From Plazaster borealis (lineage: Eukaryota; Echinodermata; Asteroidea; Forcipulatida; Labidiasteridae), in contig CM037470.1 of assembly GCA_021014325.1 (NCBI GenBank), positions 2,046,001 to 2,110,000 of the forward strand: DNA of 64,000 nt. The letters run 5' to 3'. Shown here piece by piece: positions 32,500-45,340 of this stretch. Both the position numbers and the translations under genes were made by a program. The notes beneath the pieces were generated by a model. That model saw only the letters and a list, made by a program, of their open reading frames with translations, was not told where the DNA came from and searched no databases. Each line of letters begins with the position of its first letter. The stretch's first letter is position 1.

Positions 32500-32720
32500 A
32501 ATGAAACCTCATAAGTGAACTTAATCACTGTAGCTCACAAGCCTGAGAAAACCTGTAAACAAGGGTGCTTGCTATGTGAACCAGAAATACCGGGGTTAAC
32601 CCCTGCTCTTCCACGATATGTTTTCTGGGTTCTTTTATGTGCGCTACCAATCCTAATAATACATGGGACCTACGGCTTAATGTCCCATCCGAAGGACAAA
32701 GCAATTATGGTAAAGTAATA
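32500..32720 (-). mobile_element. SINE body, minus strand
   Basis: It matches the reverse complement of 41310-41490: ACCTACGGCTTAATGTCCCATCCGA, GGGTGCTTGCTATGTG, and CTCATAAGTGAACTTAATCAC. The two copies are about 9 kb apart in opposite orientation. Confidence 0.7.
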
Positions 32721-32732
32721 AGTGTTTTACGC

Positions 32733-33112
32733 TTAAAGGCAGGGTATATTGGTAGCTACTCCAAAAATTAATGACCATAAAAACTGATTTGGTAAGAAGC
32801 ACTGCAGCTGTTGATAATGTATAACATTTTGAGAAGAGATTCCGTTCCAAGGAATATGGTTTTAGAGAAAGGGATTCAACAAATTTTCAATCGAAAGGTG
32901 TCATGCATGAAACGTTTCTCAAAATGTTTATTGCAATATTGCGGATTATTCTTCCAGAGTGAATATAACCGCTTCAGTTTTTATGTATCTAAAAATCGCC
33001 ACCTTTTGAAATAAAATTTTGACAGGTTAGTTATATTGTAAATATCTACATTTTAAGAAGGATTAAAACAATCCAACGATTAAAAAAAACAAAGGTATAC
33101 TTTGCCTTTAAA
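32733..33112. mobile_element. TTAA-type MITE, subfamily GGCAGGGTATA
   Basis: It starts TTAAAGGCAGGGTATATTGG and ends GGTATACTTTGCCTTTAA. The body has TGATTTGGTAAGAAGCACTGCAG and CACCTTTTGAAATAAAATTTTGACAGGTTAG. Related copies lie at 35003 and 61958. Confidence 0.8.
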
Positions 33113-33930
33113 TCTACATTGATGGCCCAGAAAATTAGCAGAATCTTCACGGGAAGGTCATAGGTGCAATTCAGGTCATAAAATGGTGCTTTTACTCTGA
33201 CATGTGCTTTAGTAATGAAGAGATCGTACGTTTAACGACAATGTAACTGGAAACTCATGTCACTTATTCGTCATCGTGAATTGTCCTGCAATGGGTGCCG
33301 ATAAACAGACGGAAATGTATTGATAAATAGTGAGTTCTCAGAATGAGGCTCTAATCATTAGCCCCAACCCTACCCCAAACTCACCCCACCCCACCCCAGT
33401 GATAGCAAATATTGTGTACTTTGTCTTTAAATTGAACAGAAAAACTCTTGCTTAGGTAAAATAGGTTACCAGCCAAAATACCATACAGTTACCATTGCTG
33501 TGACTGGTACCCCACTCATTTCTTGCTTAGCAAACAAATTTGCTTTTCTGCTAATCAGCTTTATGAAATTGGGCCCAGGTAAACAACTTCAAGGAAGTGA
33601 ATGTACAGAAGGAAATCGCATCATTTATACAAATCTGTGGAATAATTTAATAATAGTTTCTGGAAGTGTCTACTGGTAAGTTCATAAGGTCAGTTAAAGG
33701 AGATAACTAATGCCGGTGGAAAACGCTGGGACTGTTCTCTTACAATCAAACATATCACACTTGATAAACCAGATTATTGATACAGATAAAAAGAAGTTCA
33801 GCAAGTATGCTTCAGTTTAAAATCATATACAACAAAAACATGTAATAATAATAACAATCCAATAATGCTTTGAATCCACGCAAAAGTATGTTGTTTTAGG
33901 AATATTGTGTGCTCTTTTTTTATTAATACA
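33113..33930. other. gene-free spacer
   Basis: It contains a C-rich CACCCCACCCCACC run near 33385 and a fragment ending ATGAAATTGGGCCCAG at 33577, reminiscent of a GGGCCC MITE end. Confidence 0.5.
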
Positions 33931-34070
33931 AATATTAAGAAGTGTTGGTTCTGAGAAGAACCGGTGTGGTCTCAGAATCTAAATTTCTTCAAAAAGAGTT
34001 CTAAAAAATGGTTATACCCACAAGTTTACTACACCATGCAAAGCTTCAAACATCACTCAATTCGGGTGTG
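33930..34070 (-). repeat. dispersed repeat carrying a histone-type hairpin, copy 2
   Basis: The minus strand has GGTTCTTCTCAGAACC (33947-33962) preceded by CCACACC and followed by AACACTTC. The + strand neighbourhood (CCACAAGTTTACTACACC, TGCAAAGCTTCAAACATCACT) matches the copy at 9690-9895. Confidence 0.6.
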
Positions 34071-34655
34071 TTTAGTGGGTTCGTGAAACGCACCATTAAG
34101 CCGCAGCGAATTATATTCAAAGAACCAATCTGGAGCCAGTCTAACTCAAATCTGTTCCATGTATTACACTTTGCATAAAACATTTTGACAGTCCATTGTG
34201 CACGTTTCGTGCAACACAAACACCCACCCAACTTCATTCCGTTTTTCGCCTCCGTGGCCCTACATGTGCTTGGGTCATAATTGTAAAGTTTATGTAGAGA
34301 AACCGCACTTTGCTAGCAGTTGTTACACTTATCGTTTAGCTAACTGTATTGAACAGCAAGCTCCAGATTGTGGCAAACACGGGGAAATGGATGTATAGAC
34401 TCTCTCTGCACTGGCGAGAAAGACCCGTTTCAGTGAGTTATGAGTGTATACACTTATCATCTTTTAAAATAAAAATAACTTTTTCAAATATGTCATCACC
34501 GAACCCCCATGTTTAATGTGATGGTATTTTCATTTCGTTTTTTCAATGTATCGGTTTCCTACAATATGAATATGAATGACATTGTTGTGGTTTATTTGTG
34601 GATTGTACTGCACGATAAAGATGTCAGCCAACGTTGCGATTTTTTAACATTATTT
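34071..34655. other. gene-free spacer
   Basis: No exon is recognised. Confidence 0.5.
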
Positions 34656-35003
34656 AAAGGGTGTGTACAACATAGGTAATTGCCAAAGACCTCTATCCAA
34701 ACTTGATGTGACCCAACATATACATATAATAACAAACCTGTGAAATTTTAAGCTAAATCGGTCTTCGGAGTCATGAGAAAACATTGGGAAAAAAATTATG
34801 TTTTAACTTTTTTTCAAACATCGGAATTTATCCTGCAGGATAAAGACTATTATTTTACTAATTTCCTAAAAACTATGGCATTTCAAGCATAACTATTTCA
34901 AGGGAAGTTTTCTACCATGGCCATCTTTATACCATGTAAGTTATGTGCAAATCTGTGAGCATTTATATTTTCATTCTTACATTCATGTTGTACACACCGT
35001 TTA
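34656..35003. mobile_element. TTAA-type MITE, subfamily GGGTGTGTACAAC, copy 2
   Basis: It runs from TTAAAGGGTGTGTACAACAT to ATGTTGTACACACCGTTTAA. It closely matches 12728-13079, including CGGTCTTCGGAGTCATGAGAAAAC. The next MITE starts at its end, sharing a TTTAA. Confidence 0.85.
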
Positions 35004-35391
35004 AAGGGAGGGTGTACCTTTGGTAATTACTCCTAAAATTAACGGCCATAAAAGCTTACTTTGTACGTACGAAGCACTGCAGTTATTGATTATGTTTAAA
35101 ATTTTGAGATTCCCTTCAGAAGGAATGTGGTTTTAGAGAGAGGGATTCAAAAACATTTCAGTCTGAGAAACGTTTCATGCATGAACGTTTCTCAGATTGT
35201 GTGTTCCAATTACGGAGAATTCTTTCTGCGGGGACATAACCGCTCAAGATTTTCGGCGATATCTCCAAAAATGCTATTCCACCTTTCGAAATGAAACCTT
35301 CACAGGTTAGTTTTATTGTATATATCTACATTGAAATAGGATTAAAACAAGCAAACGGTTCCAAAAGCCAAAGGTATACTTTGGCTTTAAT
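35000..35391. mobile_element. TTAA-type MITE, subfamily GGGAGGGTGTACC
   Basis: It starts TTAAAGGGAGGGTGTACCTTTGG and ends CCAAAGGTATACTTTGGCTTTAA, with a central ACGTTTCATGCATGAACGTTTCTC hairpin. It directly abuts the preceding element. Confidence 0.8.
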
Positions 35392-36090
35392 AATTAAGTC
35401 TATAATCAAATTCACTTCGAACAAAAAGTAATACTTATTTCAGTTTGCATTGTCCCCAAATGATTGGTTTATCCTCATTCCCAGAAAGAAAATTCACCAG
35501 AGGTGGTCATGAAAAAGTCCTAGTATTTTCTGCACCTTTCTCGTTTCTTTTCTTTTTCCTTTTCTAACAATAGAAAGCTACCCCAAAGGCATACTGGGTG
35601 TTCGAGTTACAGTCCATTTCACCAATTGTTACTTGACAGGTATTGACTGTCTCCCTATAGTAACAGCTAATATTATTGGCGGCAATGACCGTTCAATGAC
35701 CTCAATGACATGGTTGGACGCGTTTACAAAGAGAGAGAAAAGAAAATAGTGCAGTTTATTCGTTTCGGAAGTGATTTGAAAGTACTATGACCGAAAGTGT
35801 ATGATATTTGGTTACTTCATCTAAATGCTAATAGAAACGTTTATCTTTCAACATATTTATTGGCCTCACGTGCGTAACCCTGCGGAGTGTTTCTCAAATG
35901 ACGCAACGCACACACCGTATATTAAATTAATTATCAAGTAATAAACCACATTTTTTAGAAATCAGATGAAAAATTTGTGGAAAGGTAGAATAATGCAGCC
36001 AAAACAAGCAGATGATCTGTTACCATCTAACATTATGAGGTTCTGGTTACTATTATGTTCTTAAATCTTCCATGGGAAAATAACACAATG
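35392..36090. other. gene-free spacer
   Basis: Nothing is recognised. Confidence 0.5.
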
Positions 36091-36104
36091 ATTAGTTATA
36101 ATCA

Positions 36105-36389
36105 TTATCTTGGGAATAAGGTTGGCTTAGTGGTTTCTTCCCTTGCCTTGACTACCTCGGGCCTAACCCCTTGCTCTTCCTGAATGACATTTAAAACTGA
36201 CGTTTCTTCAACATCTTCTCTTCGTATTGTATCTTCAGACCTACGGGCTAACAGTGCAGGGCACTTTTGAGGGTTCTTTTGTTTCTTTACCAGAAAGACA
36301 TCATGATAATAACAATAACACTTGCAGAATACCTCATTTGGATTTGGAGAAATGTAAATTAATTCTAAGCATTTTGATAAAAACATCAT
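36105..36389 (-). CDS. hypothetical terminal exon, unrecognised
   Basis: The minus-strand frame has a plausible C-terminal part: a Lys/Arg stretch (KKQKNPQKCP), LARRSEDTIRREDVEE, then EEQGVRPEVVKAREET, ending at TAA. The last 60 residues are polar, charged and compositionally protein-like. No domain is recognised, the acceptor is uncertain, and no in-phase neighbour was found, so it may be a chance ORF or the 3' exon of an unseen gene. Confidence 0.2.
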   Translation of the reverse strand: MMFLSKCLELIYISPNPNEVFCKCYCYYHDVFLVKKQKNPQKCPALLARRSEDTIRREDVEETSVLNVIQEEQGVRPEVVKAREETTKPTLFPR

Positions 36390-36479
36390 AGAGGACGACG
36401 GATAGCCCTACATCATTGATAAAATGATGATTACTAGATGCATTCTATTCAATTAGTATTCAAACAAAATACGAAAAAT

Positions 36480-36815
36480 TTATAATAATAATAATAAAGA
36501 TGCATTTATATGTAAAATAGCCCAAAGCGCCTCACAATAACAACTATAAAACCTAGGCAATAAAAAAATACTTCAAATAAAATTTAAAGACTGTTTAAAA
36601 TGTACAGATAACACTTTAACAGCCAAGTAATTAAACACGGAAGCAAACTAAAATAAAATTAAGTTAAAAAAAAACCCAAAAGAAAATAAACCTAGGAAAT
36701 AAAAATACTTCCAATAAAAATTGCTTAATAATGTACAGATAACAGCCAAGTAATTAGACACGGAAGCAAACTAAACTAAAATAAATGAAATGTAAAAAAA
36801 CAAGAAGAAAACAAA
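36480..36815. repeat. AAT microsatellite and roughly 140-bp tandem duplication
   Basis: After an (AAT)n run and a CCCAAAGCGCCTCACAATAAC block, two copies share AACCTAGG, AATAC TTC, TGTACAGATAACA, CAGCCAAGTAATTA and CACGGAAGCAAACTAAA (about 36550-36692 and 36693-36815). It looks like retroelement-derived untranslated sequence. Confidence 0.6.
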
Positions 36816-37117
36816 GTATCTACAAAACCAAATCAAAGCATTGAAAATGATAAGTAATGCAAAGTAAACAATGTTTTCATAGAACCGTTCCCATGCTAAC
36901 AAGACCTTGTGACAACTAATAAGTACAGCTTCATAACATGATTAATTCTAGTTGAACTTTGCTGCTTTTTTTCTTTTCTTTTTTCCTAATTGAACATTGT
37001 AGGTTTCGTTTAGAAGCTGTTTTACATGTTTTCCTTTGGTAGTTCTTGAGCTTACTCCCACTGTGAAACCAAATACATCAAGAGATAATGCGGTTACGAG
37101 AAAGGTCAATAAACTAA

Positions 37118-37490
37118 TTAAAGGTATCGTACACGTTTGGTAATGACTCAATTAGCATAAAAACTTACTTGGTAACGAGCAACGGAGAGCTATTGATAGT
37201 ATAAAACATTGTGAGAAACGACTCCCTCTGAAGTAACGTAGTTTTTCAGAAAGAGGTAATTTCTCACGAAAATAATAAAAGACTTCGAATTGCAAGGAAG
37301 CCTTTTATTCCTATCTGAAAGCACACAAACTTGTACAACAAGGGTGTTTTTTTTCATCATTTTCTTGCAACTTCGATGACCAATTGAGCCCAAATTTTCA
37401 CAGGCTTGTTATTTTATGCATATTATGTTGGGATACACCAAGTGAGAACACTGGTCTTTGACAATTACCAAACGTGTAAAATGCCTTTAA
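37118..37490. mobile_element. TTAA-type MITE, subfamily GGTATCGTACACG
   Basis: It starts TTAAAGGTATCGTACACG and ends CGTGTAAAATGCCTTTAA. In the centre the usual TTCTTGCAAGAA hairpin is disrupted by an insertion (GACTTCGAATTGCAAGGAAGCC). Confidence 0.85.
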
Positions 37491-40400
37491 TATCATTGTA
37501 CATTTCTAGTAATGAAACTACACAAGGATTCCTTCAAGTGCATTGCAGTGTAACCCGTAGTCCTGACAATACATTATGATGAGTTCTTGCAGAAATCTCA
37601 ATTTTAGGTGTGGGAGGGAATTAGTAACCGAAAATAGGTAAAACCCGCGCAATAAATGCAATTTTAAAATCCATAATAAATTGTTTTCACTTGACATGAT
37701 GCCATTTCATCTGTATTATAATTAAGGTTTTAAACAAATGGTTACAATACGCTTTAGTATCAGGAGGTTTAAAAGTAATGTGAAATTGATGTAGAAATCA
37801 CATGTAGTCCTCGGGCGCCCTCTGTTGGTCTACTAAACCCATCGATTTACATTCTACAAGTACAAGTAAAGTTTATTTCCGTAAAGAAAGATGTGTCACG
37901 TTTGAAGTGCATGCTTTTGTTTCCTTCACACGTGACACTGGCAACCAAAACTTTCCAAAAGTTAATGTTCGAAAATTGCGCTCATCGAGACCTGGGCCAA
38001 ATTTCATGGCTCTGCTTACCGCGAAATTCTGCACTTACGGGGTCCTGTAAAGCATAATATGGGACATAAGCGTAGAATTCCGCTGTAGTCAAATTTTCTT
38101 TGCTCAACCCCAAAATCAATTATTTTGGTATACATTAGCTCAATGTAGCACTACTAATCCTTACATACAACAGCCGTCAAGAGTATGCCCAATTTCATAG
38201 TCATGAAGCTGCAGTAAGCAAACAAACCTACTAACAAGCAAACGCCCGTTTTGCTTTTTAGAAGAAGAAAACAAAACCAATGTTACCATGTAATTTGTAC
38301 TGCATGGTTCGCGACTATTTTCCCCATTTGTTTTTTTCCTTTTCGGTATGTTCCGCTCAGCTTATTCACTTTAGGTGATGCTGACGATGACATTTTTGTA
38401 TTTGTTTATAAACAGCCGTAAGTGTTATTCCCAGACTCTACTGGACACTTCAAATGTTAATCCAATTTTAAAAAGTATCTCCCCCGCCTCGATAGTATAT
38501 GCTCTGAATCCGATGGATCGATCATAAAAACGCCCGGACCAATTAGCTAAATACGCCACCACAAAACGACGGCATTTTTGGGGGGTAGCAATCAATAAAC
38601 AATCCTCTTTGTTTACTCGTCATAGTCGATGCAGTCTATTGCAACTATTTACACGCCCAAATGCAGAGAGTTATTAAAGGGATAAACGTTCATTATGATT
38701 TGGACTTAACCAACTGCTTACTTATTTATTATTCTACACCCCCTTTTAAAATTAAACATTTACCCGTATTGATTGTGTTGCATGGACTGTCTGTGTTAAA
38801 CAATAGACCGATAAAAGGACTCAACGCGGCTTCTGTATACAGCAGGATTTTAACGCATCCCCTGCCTGTTCAAAGAGAACCGCTGCATGCGTCCCCCTTG
38901 CGGCCACACAGGGCCAGGGTTTCAACTAATGACACACTCAAGTCTACCTTATAAATACCATAACCAGATTGTGTGTTGGACGTGTATTGATAGGGTACCA
39001 TATTATCTCTTGAAGGACCAAGCAAACACTTCATCTAAGACGGTAAGCTCGAAGAGCAAACTAAACTGGAGAGGTGGTTTACAAAGGAATACCTGAGCCA
39101 AACTGTACGGGATTCAAACCGAGTGAATAGGAAAAGACAGCGTAGAGTAGGCCTACAGCAAAAGACTACGCCACAACGCCGGAGATTTACCGAGCGGTGT
39201 ACTTAGTTTGACCCGGACAAAGACCACTTGACACGGCAGAGCTAAGCTCTTTGGCCACGGTGACAACTACTTCCTTGATTGAGGTATGTCGTATAATCAT
39301 ATTTCTTCTGGGTATAAATTCATCGAACAGCTAATAATTTGACACTGTCGAAGGCTTTTAAGACCAATTAGATGTTAAGTTAAGCTCAAGCACAAATCGC
39401 ATGTGAAAGGAAAATCTGCGCAGAGCATGCAGATACCACATCATTAAAATAGCCACGAAGCTTCACAACTTAACCAAAAACTGAAAATTAAATATTGCTG
39501 ATAAAAATGCAAGTTGGGGAAATGGGTTTGGGAAGATTCGAAACGTAGATGAAGGAAACTGTGTTTCGCTGATGGTGGGTAACGACACAATAATGTCAGA
39601 AGCTGACGTCATAATTTATCGGTGATTTATCTATCGTGAGGTTGCATGAATGCTGACAATCTAAATCTGCCCATAAATGCAAGACGTGAAGTCTTAGCTC
39701 TGTGATGTGTTCGAGCGAGGTCGTGCAGTCTATTTCAATTAACGCAGCTGTCGAGAGAAGGAGGTTGCCCCGTACACCTGGTCCATAAAAACTTTCCGAA
39801 CTGTCATGTATCAAGATAGTATGTTATACATAAAAAGGTACAATTACTGTTTGTAGTTTTTGAGTAATGTTGTGTATTGTTGCCTCCTTTCCCCCTTCAT
39901 TTTACATAACGTAACTAAGAAACCGAGTGTTGAAGGACAAAATAATGTTTATGGTACAAAGTTTTATAATGTCATTGTTTATCACACTGTTGTTCGACTA
40001 ATAAAATTAATTGCAGTGTCCTCGTTATATTCGGTACTAAGGTTTCAAATAAACTTTCCTTGTATCTAATCGATTTAATTCCCCTGAGCGTAAAAGTTCG
40101 ATTTCTCTATAGCGACTCGACCGTTATGAGCTCACAAACTCAAGATGTGAGGTCACAAATACAGAAAGATCACTTCCCAGAAACTCAGACTATTGGCTAT
40201 AGCCTTCAAGTGGTTTAGTTTTCAAGCAAATCAAGCCGCAAACAGTAGACAAATCCGACTAAAATGAAGGCCCGAAGCTTGCTCTTTGCAAGTCGTTTAC
40301 TTTAAATCAACCCCTAATAAGATTAAGTAACACTACTGTACGGAAGAACCTCCGTCAATGTACAAGCCAAACCATAAAAGTGTCACCGCATTCAGTTAAA

Positions 40401-40647
40401 GTATCCGTTCAAAGAAATAATTTAAAGCATTTTCATTAATGGTATACCGTACATCAATAATTGAGTACAGACCGTGCACAATTTCGCACTCGACAAATTT
40501 TGTGATCCTTGGGTTCAAGAACATTGCATTGAACTCAGAAGGAAACCAAATTGCGCGGTTAAACGGGGCGCAACGCGTTCAAAACGCGTGAGACTTCCGC
40601 AATCGCTTGTTTTAAAAACATTTTTCAAAACAATGTTTAACCAAGCT
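37491..40647. other. gene-free spacer
   Basis: No convincing exon. A partial GGGCCC-type MITE (GGCCAAATTTCATGGCTCTGCTTACCGCG) lies at about 37990-38085. ORFs at 38661 and 38887 overlap in different frames and have no domain features. Confidence 0.5.
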
Positions 40648-40995
40648 TGGCTTGTATACGTTTAGCAATTAGAACCCACTGTTTATTTCAATCCTATATG
40701 GTTGAAGATATATACCACAAAATTAACATGTGAAAACTGGTCGCGTTTTTGAGATATTGCCGAAAATCTGGAGCAGTTATGTCTACAGGAAGAATAATCT
40801 GCAATTGGAATACACAATCTGAGAAACTTTACTGTCAGTAACACTTCTCAGATTCAATTTTTGTATGATAATAAGTGACATCTTTTTCCATAACCGCAGT
40901 AATTCTGAGTGAAAAGTTTCTCAAAATGCATTGCAAACTAAGTTTGTACTGCCATTTATTTTCAGAGTCAATACCAAACGTATACAGACCCTTTA
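40648..40995. mobile_element. TTAA-type MITE, subfamily GGGTCTGTATACG, inverted
   Basis: The right end CGTATACAGACCCTTTAA is intact. The left end (GTATACGTTTAGCAATTAGAACCCACTG) has lost its TTAA. The body is the reverse complement of 19528-19924. Confidence 0.8.
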
Positions 40996-41167
40996 ATGCA
41001 TCATCCTTTACATCGTGTTAGTTTGTATTCGAATTGATGAAGTTAAGACTGTAATTTGCACACCCTCCCGACAGTAGTGAAACTGACAAATTATGTGATG
41101 AAAAGAGGACCATTTCATTTTCTAGAATAATGAATTACGAGCTGTGTTCTATCTATTTTGTTTTTGT
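40996..41167. other. short spacer
   Basis: Nothing is recognised. Confidence 0.5.
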
Positions 41168-41490
41168 GACGTGTCGGGTGGTTAACACATAGAGCACCGG
41201 ACTCAAGCACCGCTGGTGTTTCTGATCAGTAGAGCGTGGATCGAGTCCTGGTCGTCGTGACACTACCTACTGTCTTGTGCCCCTGAGCAAAATACTTGAC
41301 CATATGTTGCTTTGTCATTCGGATGGGACATTAAGCCGTAGGTCTCGTGTTAAAAAACGATTTCAGAACACTAATCATGGAAGAGTATATGGGTTAATTA
41401 ACCACATATTATAGCAAGCACCCTTGTTTACAGGTTTCCTCGGGCTTGCGAGCTTCCGTGATTAAGTTCACTTATGAGGCTTCCTTAATT
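41168..41490 (+). mobile_element. tRNA-derived SINE
   Basis: The tRNA-like head has a diverged A region (GGGTGGTTAACACATAGAGC) and a B box (GTGGATCGAGTCCTGG). It is followed by the body CTTGTGCCCCTGAGCAAAATACTTGACC and TTCGGATGGGACATTAAGCCGTAGGTC. It is the most complete copy; 32500-32720 and 8400-8560 are partial relatives. Confidence 0.7.
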
Positions 41491-41605
41491 TCACTACCAG
41501 AATTATAATAATTTAATTGACTTGTCGACATTGTTGATATTTAAATAGGAGGTTGACTTTGCAAACGGACGAAACCAGTCTCACGCCATGATGAGCAATG
41601 CACAC

Positions 41606-41985
41606 TTAAAGGGTTTGTGTACGTTTGGTATTGACTCTGAAAATTAATGGCAACACAAACTTACTTGGTAAGAACTTGGGTAGAATAATGCATTTTGAGA
41701 AACTGCTCACTTCGAAGTACTGCGGTTATGGAAAAAATTTCAGCTTTTATCCCAAAAAATTTGAATCTGAAAAGCTTTACTGCAGTAACGTTACTAAGGT
41801 AGTGTATTCCAATTGCAAATTATTCTTCCTGCGTGGACAAACCGCTCCAGATTTTCGGCAATATCTCAAAAACGCTACCACCTTTTGAAATGAAATTTTC
41901 ACAGGTTAGTTATATTGTATATATCTACAACTAGGGTTGAAACAAACAGTGGGTTCCAATTACCAAACGTATACAATCCCCTTAA
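41606..41985. mobile_element. TTAA-type MITE, subfamily GGGTTTGTGTACG
   Basis: It starts TTAAAGGGTTTGTGTACG and ends CGTATACAATCCCCTTAA, with the same body as 19528-19924. Confidence 0.85.
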
Positions 41986-44900
41986 AAATTGTTTTTTCAA
42001 GTAATTATACATACAAAGATGGCATGCTCAAGTCCAATGTGGATTGTCAAACCTGTAAAGAGAACCGTTGTATTCGTCCATTTTTCTGGATTATCCGAGT
42101 CTTTGAATTCCTCAGTTGAGCTAAGCTCGGTGAACTCATTAAAGCCGCTGAAGAATTCAAATCCTTTTGAAGGAAATAAGCAGTTAATCCATGACACCTT
42201 TGTGCGCCTTGTGAAGAGGCTATTCTCAGTGCACGTCGCTCCCTTTAAACCACATCCATGCTTTAAAGGAGCAAGCTTACAAACCATGTCTAGTTTTGCA
42301 TATTAAAGGAACGCTCGCGAAGCATTGTTGGACAATCTGAGGGATTTGGCAAAGTCTAGTTTGTGAGGCTTTGCTAATTTGTGTGTAATCAAAGTGTGTG
42401 TACCTTATATTATTCATAGTTATTGTCTTCTTGTTGCACGAGTACAACTCGAAAAGTGTTGTTGGAAATGCTGGGAGCCTTGGCAAGTCTCTTCTTTTGA
42501 TTGACGGTCAGATGACGGTGTTTAGGTCATTGCTCAAAATGTACGTAATTTTTATATTCCTAAAAAGTAGATAGGAGAGTGGATTTAACAGAAAAGATTC
42601 TGTCCAATTGGTTCCTCAATTGTTTAAAGGTTTTGGTAATTATCAACAAAACTAGCCTAAAATGTTGTGTTGATGAAGTCTGTTTTTACCGGCCGTTTTG
42701 AAAAATATCCCATTTAAAAAATACTTACATTCTTTTCTTGAGGAGGAAAATTTGCGATCTTCGTACAAAAACTTTCACAAAATGTTTTACTCCCTTCTCC
42801 ACATGTTCTCTTTTGATGAAAATGTTCCTTTTGAGTTTTATGTTTTATAAAACTGAATTCTGTTCATTTCATGCCAGATTTTATTGTTCCTTGAAATTAG
42901 TAGATTGGAAAGATAGACCCAAAACATTAAATATTTCATCTCCTAATGACGCGTTTTTTTAAACTAGATGATTGAAATGAGCGTATACTCTTCTAAACCT
43001 GATAATTATGTTGTAACATCCGTTGTGGCCGTGTCTCATTTTAATGATCTTACTTTTCATAACCACTGGTTATCATCACCTCTTACTATACACAGTCGTT
43101 ATTGGGTGGTATCATCGTGAGAAACATCGTTAAAAACTTTGAGAAATGTTGTTATTGTTCTTGTATCGGACTTCACGCAAATTGTAAAAGTGTGTTTTGG
43201 GTTGTCATCCGTTGTTTACTTTGAGTTGACCCAAGGGGTGAGAGGGAAATTCAACGTGTTTGTCCGAACTCCGAAAGGGACTAAAGAGGTGATTAAACAA
43301 GGGCTCTTGTTGCGAGTTTTGTCAACATTTGAAAAATCTCACACCTCGCCTCGTGTGGTCCATGTCCCATTTTTTTTCAGAAGCCGGACCGAACCCGCGT
43401 GTTTCCCGAACAATGGATGTTTGTTTTTCTAACCCGTGTCAATATTGAAGACTGGCAGCCAAGCTAGTTATTGCGATCTTGTGTGGCATCATTTTACTTC
43501 GTGGGATTTTGCGTCTGTTTTCGGGGTTTTTTTTCTCGAAATGAATAAAGACGTTTGCAGGGATCGATACTAAATAGGCACACTGTATCGAACAACCTGG
43601 TATACTCACGGTTGTCGGGTATTGATACATAATTGAATGTACAGACATAACAACCAGGCTACATAAACTTTAATAGACTGTAAAATGAACCTAACCTATA
43701 TCCTTCAACCATGTGTTGCTTGTTTATTTTAGTTATGCCTCCAATGGTAGACTCGGTGCACGGCGTCGCTAAGCCATTTTTATTTTGACACGGTTTTTAT
43801 TCCTCCATGAAATTGACGAGTTTTTGTCTCTTCTTCTTGTTGTCTTTAATTGCTACCACTACCGTCCTTGTTTACTGCTATCTCTATTAGCCTTCGTTTT
43901 TTTCCCGAAAGCTCATTCACTCATATTTCCACACACGCAAGCTTTCAATCTAGCTTCCATTTCCACAGAATTCAATCAGATATTTTCAGTTGCTAGACCC
44001 AGTCTGTACTAGTCCTCATATTTTGCCGACCGGATACACGGCCAAAAAGAGGACGAATTCTCCGTTGTCAATCAGCGACTTGTGATCGTATCATCACTCC
44101 ACCAATTTTGTGGTCGTGTTTACACTGTCACGATTTTCATAATAATAGGGTAGGTCCAGCTGTCCTTATTGCGCTGCTATTTTGGTAAACACACGATCGT
44201 GTTTCCGACACGTGTGGCGCAATTGACTGTTTTCTGTAAGAATGAAAAACAAGTTTTATTTTGTATACCTATTTTTAGGTGTTCGGGCATTCAGCCCGGA
44301 ACACCTCTTATTTTTGTTCGGTTTTTTTTTTTTTTTACTTCTTCTGCTTCTCTTCATCCCTTGTCCGGTAACTAAGACACCTTTCCCAACATCACATGAA
44401 CTTGAAACTTCACATATGATTAGATATTCATTAGGAGATGAAACCGCTTTAGTTACGTCATGGTGACGTCATCAGTATCAAATTACAAGCCATTTTAAGG
44501 AAAAAAAGTGACCATATGCCAATGCCCGTATGTCTCTGAATATTACAGCTATGGTATTCATATTTGGGCATATGATAGATCAAGACACGGGCAACATTTA
44601 AAAAGTTAACGTCAAAATCGTATGACCTTAACTTCCGGTCGTACCGGAAGGTCAAAGTTGCCTTGGTGTAATTCTTCAAAACACTTTCCCGGCAAAAACA
44701 TTAACTTCTGTGTATCAGATCAACTTCAAATTTACACCGTAAGGAACTTGATAAAACCTCAATCAAGTAGTTGTGACGTCATGATTACGTCATCAAGTGT
44801 TGAAATACAGTAAATCAAAGTTTAATCATTTAAAAATTCATAACGCAAGAAGTACATATGCTATTATAACAATCTATACATCATCGGAGAGGTCTTGACA

Positions 44901-45330
44901 AATGTAGCAAATACTAAACAGAGTCTTATACCGTTTGACCTTGTCTTCCTGTTCAAACCGGAAGTTGAAAACTTCACAATTCAAACTTTAAGGAATACTT
45001 GTACTTTTTACATACACATTACTCACAATTTTTACATCATGTTGTAGATTTTTAAGCCTTCTCAAACTTTTTCACAGAGATGTTACCTTTTTGACCTTCA
45101 CTTATGGTTGTAATTGGGTATACATTGACCACGGGAATAAACTGCATTGAAAACACACACAATACGCGATCTAAACCAGTTAGACGGTGAGCGGCTGCCC
45201 TTCAAACATGCTTGTAGTCTAGTCTCTTTTCAAGGTTCGCGCAACCTGATTTTGACATTACGCTTTGTTAGTCTCTAAAACAGCCGTCCGTGCAAACCTC
45301 GCTAACAATCAAATGTCAGATTTTAAAAAA
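41986..45330. other. gene-free spacer
   Basis: No exon is supported. Open frames around 42000-42300 exist on both strands over the same bases and show no domain. Several TGACGTCA-type sites cluster at 44440-44475 and 44770-44800, of unknown significance. Confidence 0.45.
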
Positions 45331-45340
45331 AAAACATAAT

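Noticed and set aside
36948..37151. Lys-rich minus-strand ORF as a terminal exon
   Set aside because: Its start lies in MITE sequence, and the Lys run comes from an A/T-rich tract. No partner exon was found.
37190..37393. recurrent GSIGHRSCKKMMK-type ORFs in several places
   Set aside because: They are translations of the TTAA-type MITE body, which happens to lack stops. They are not conserved as protein.
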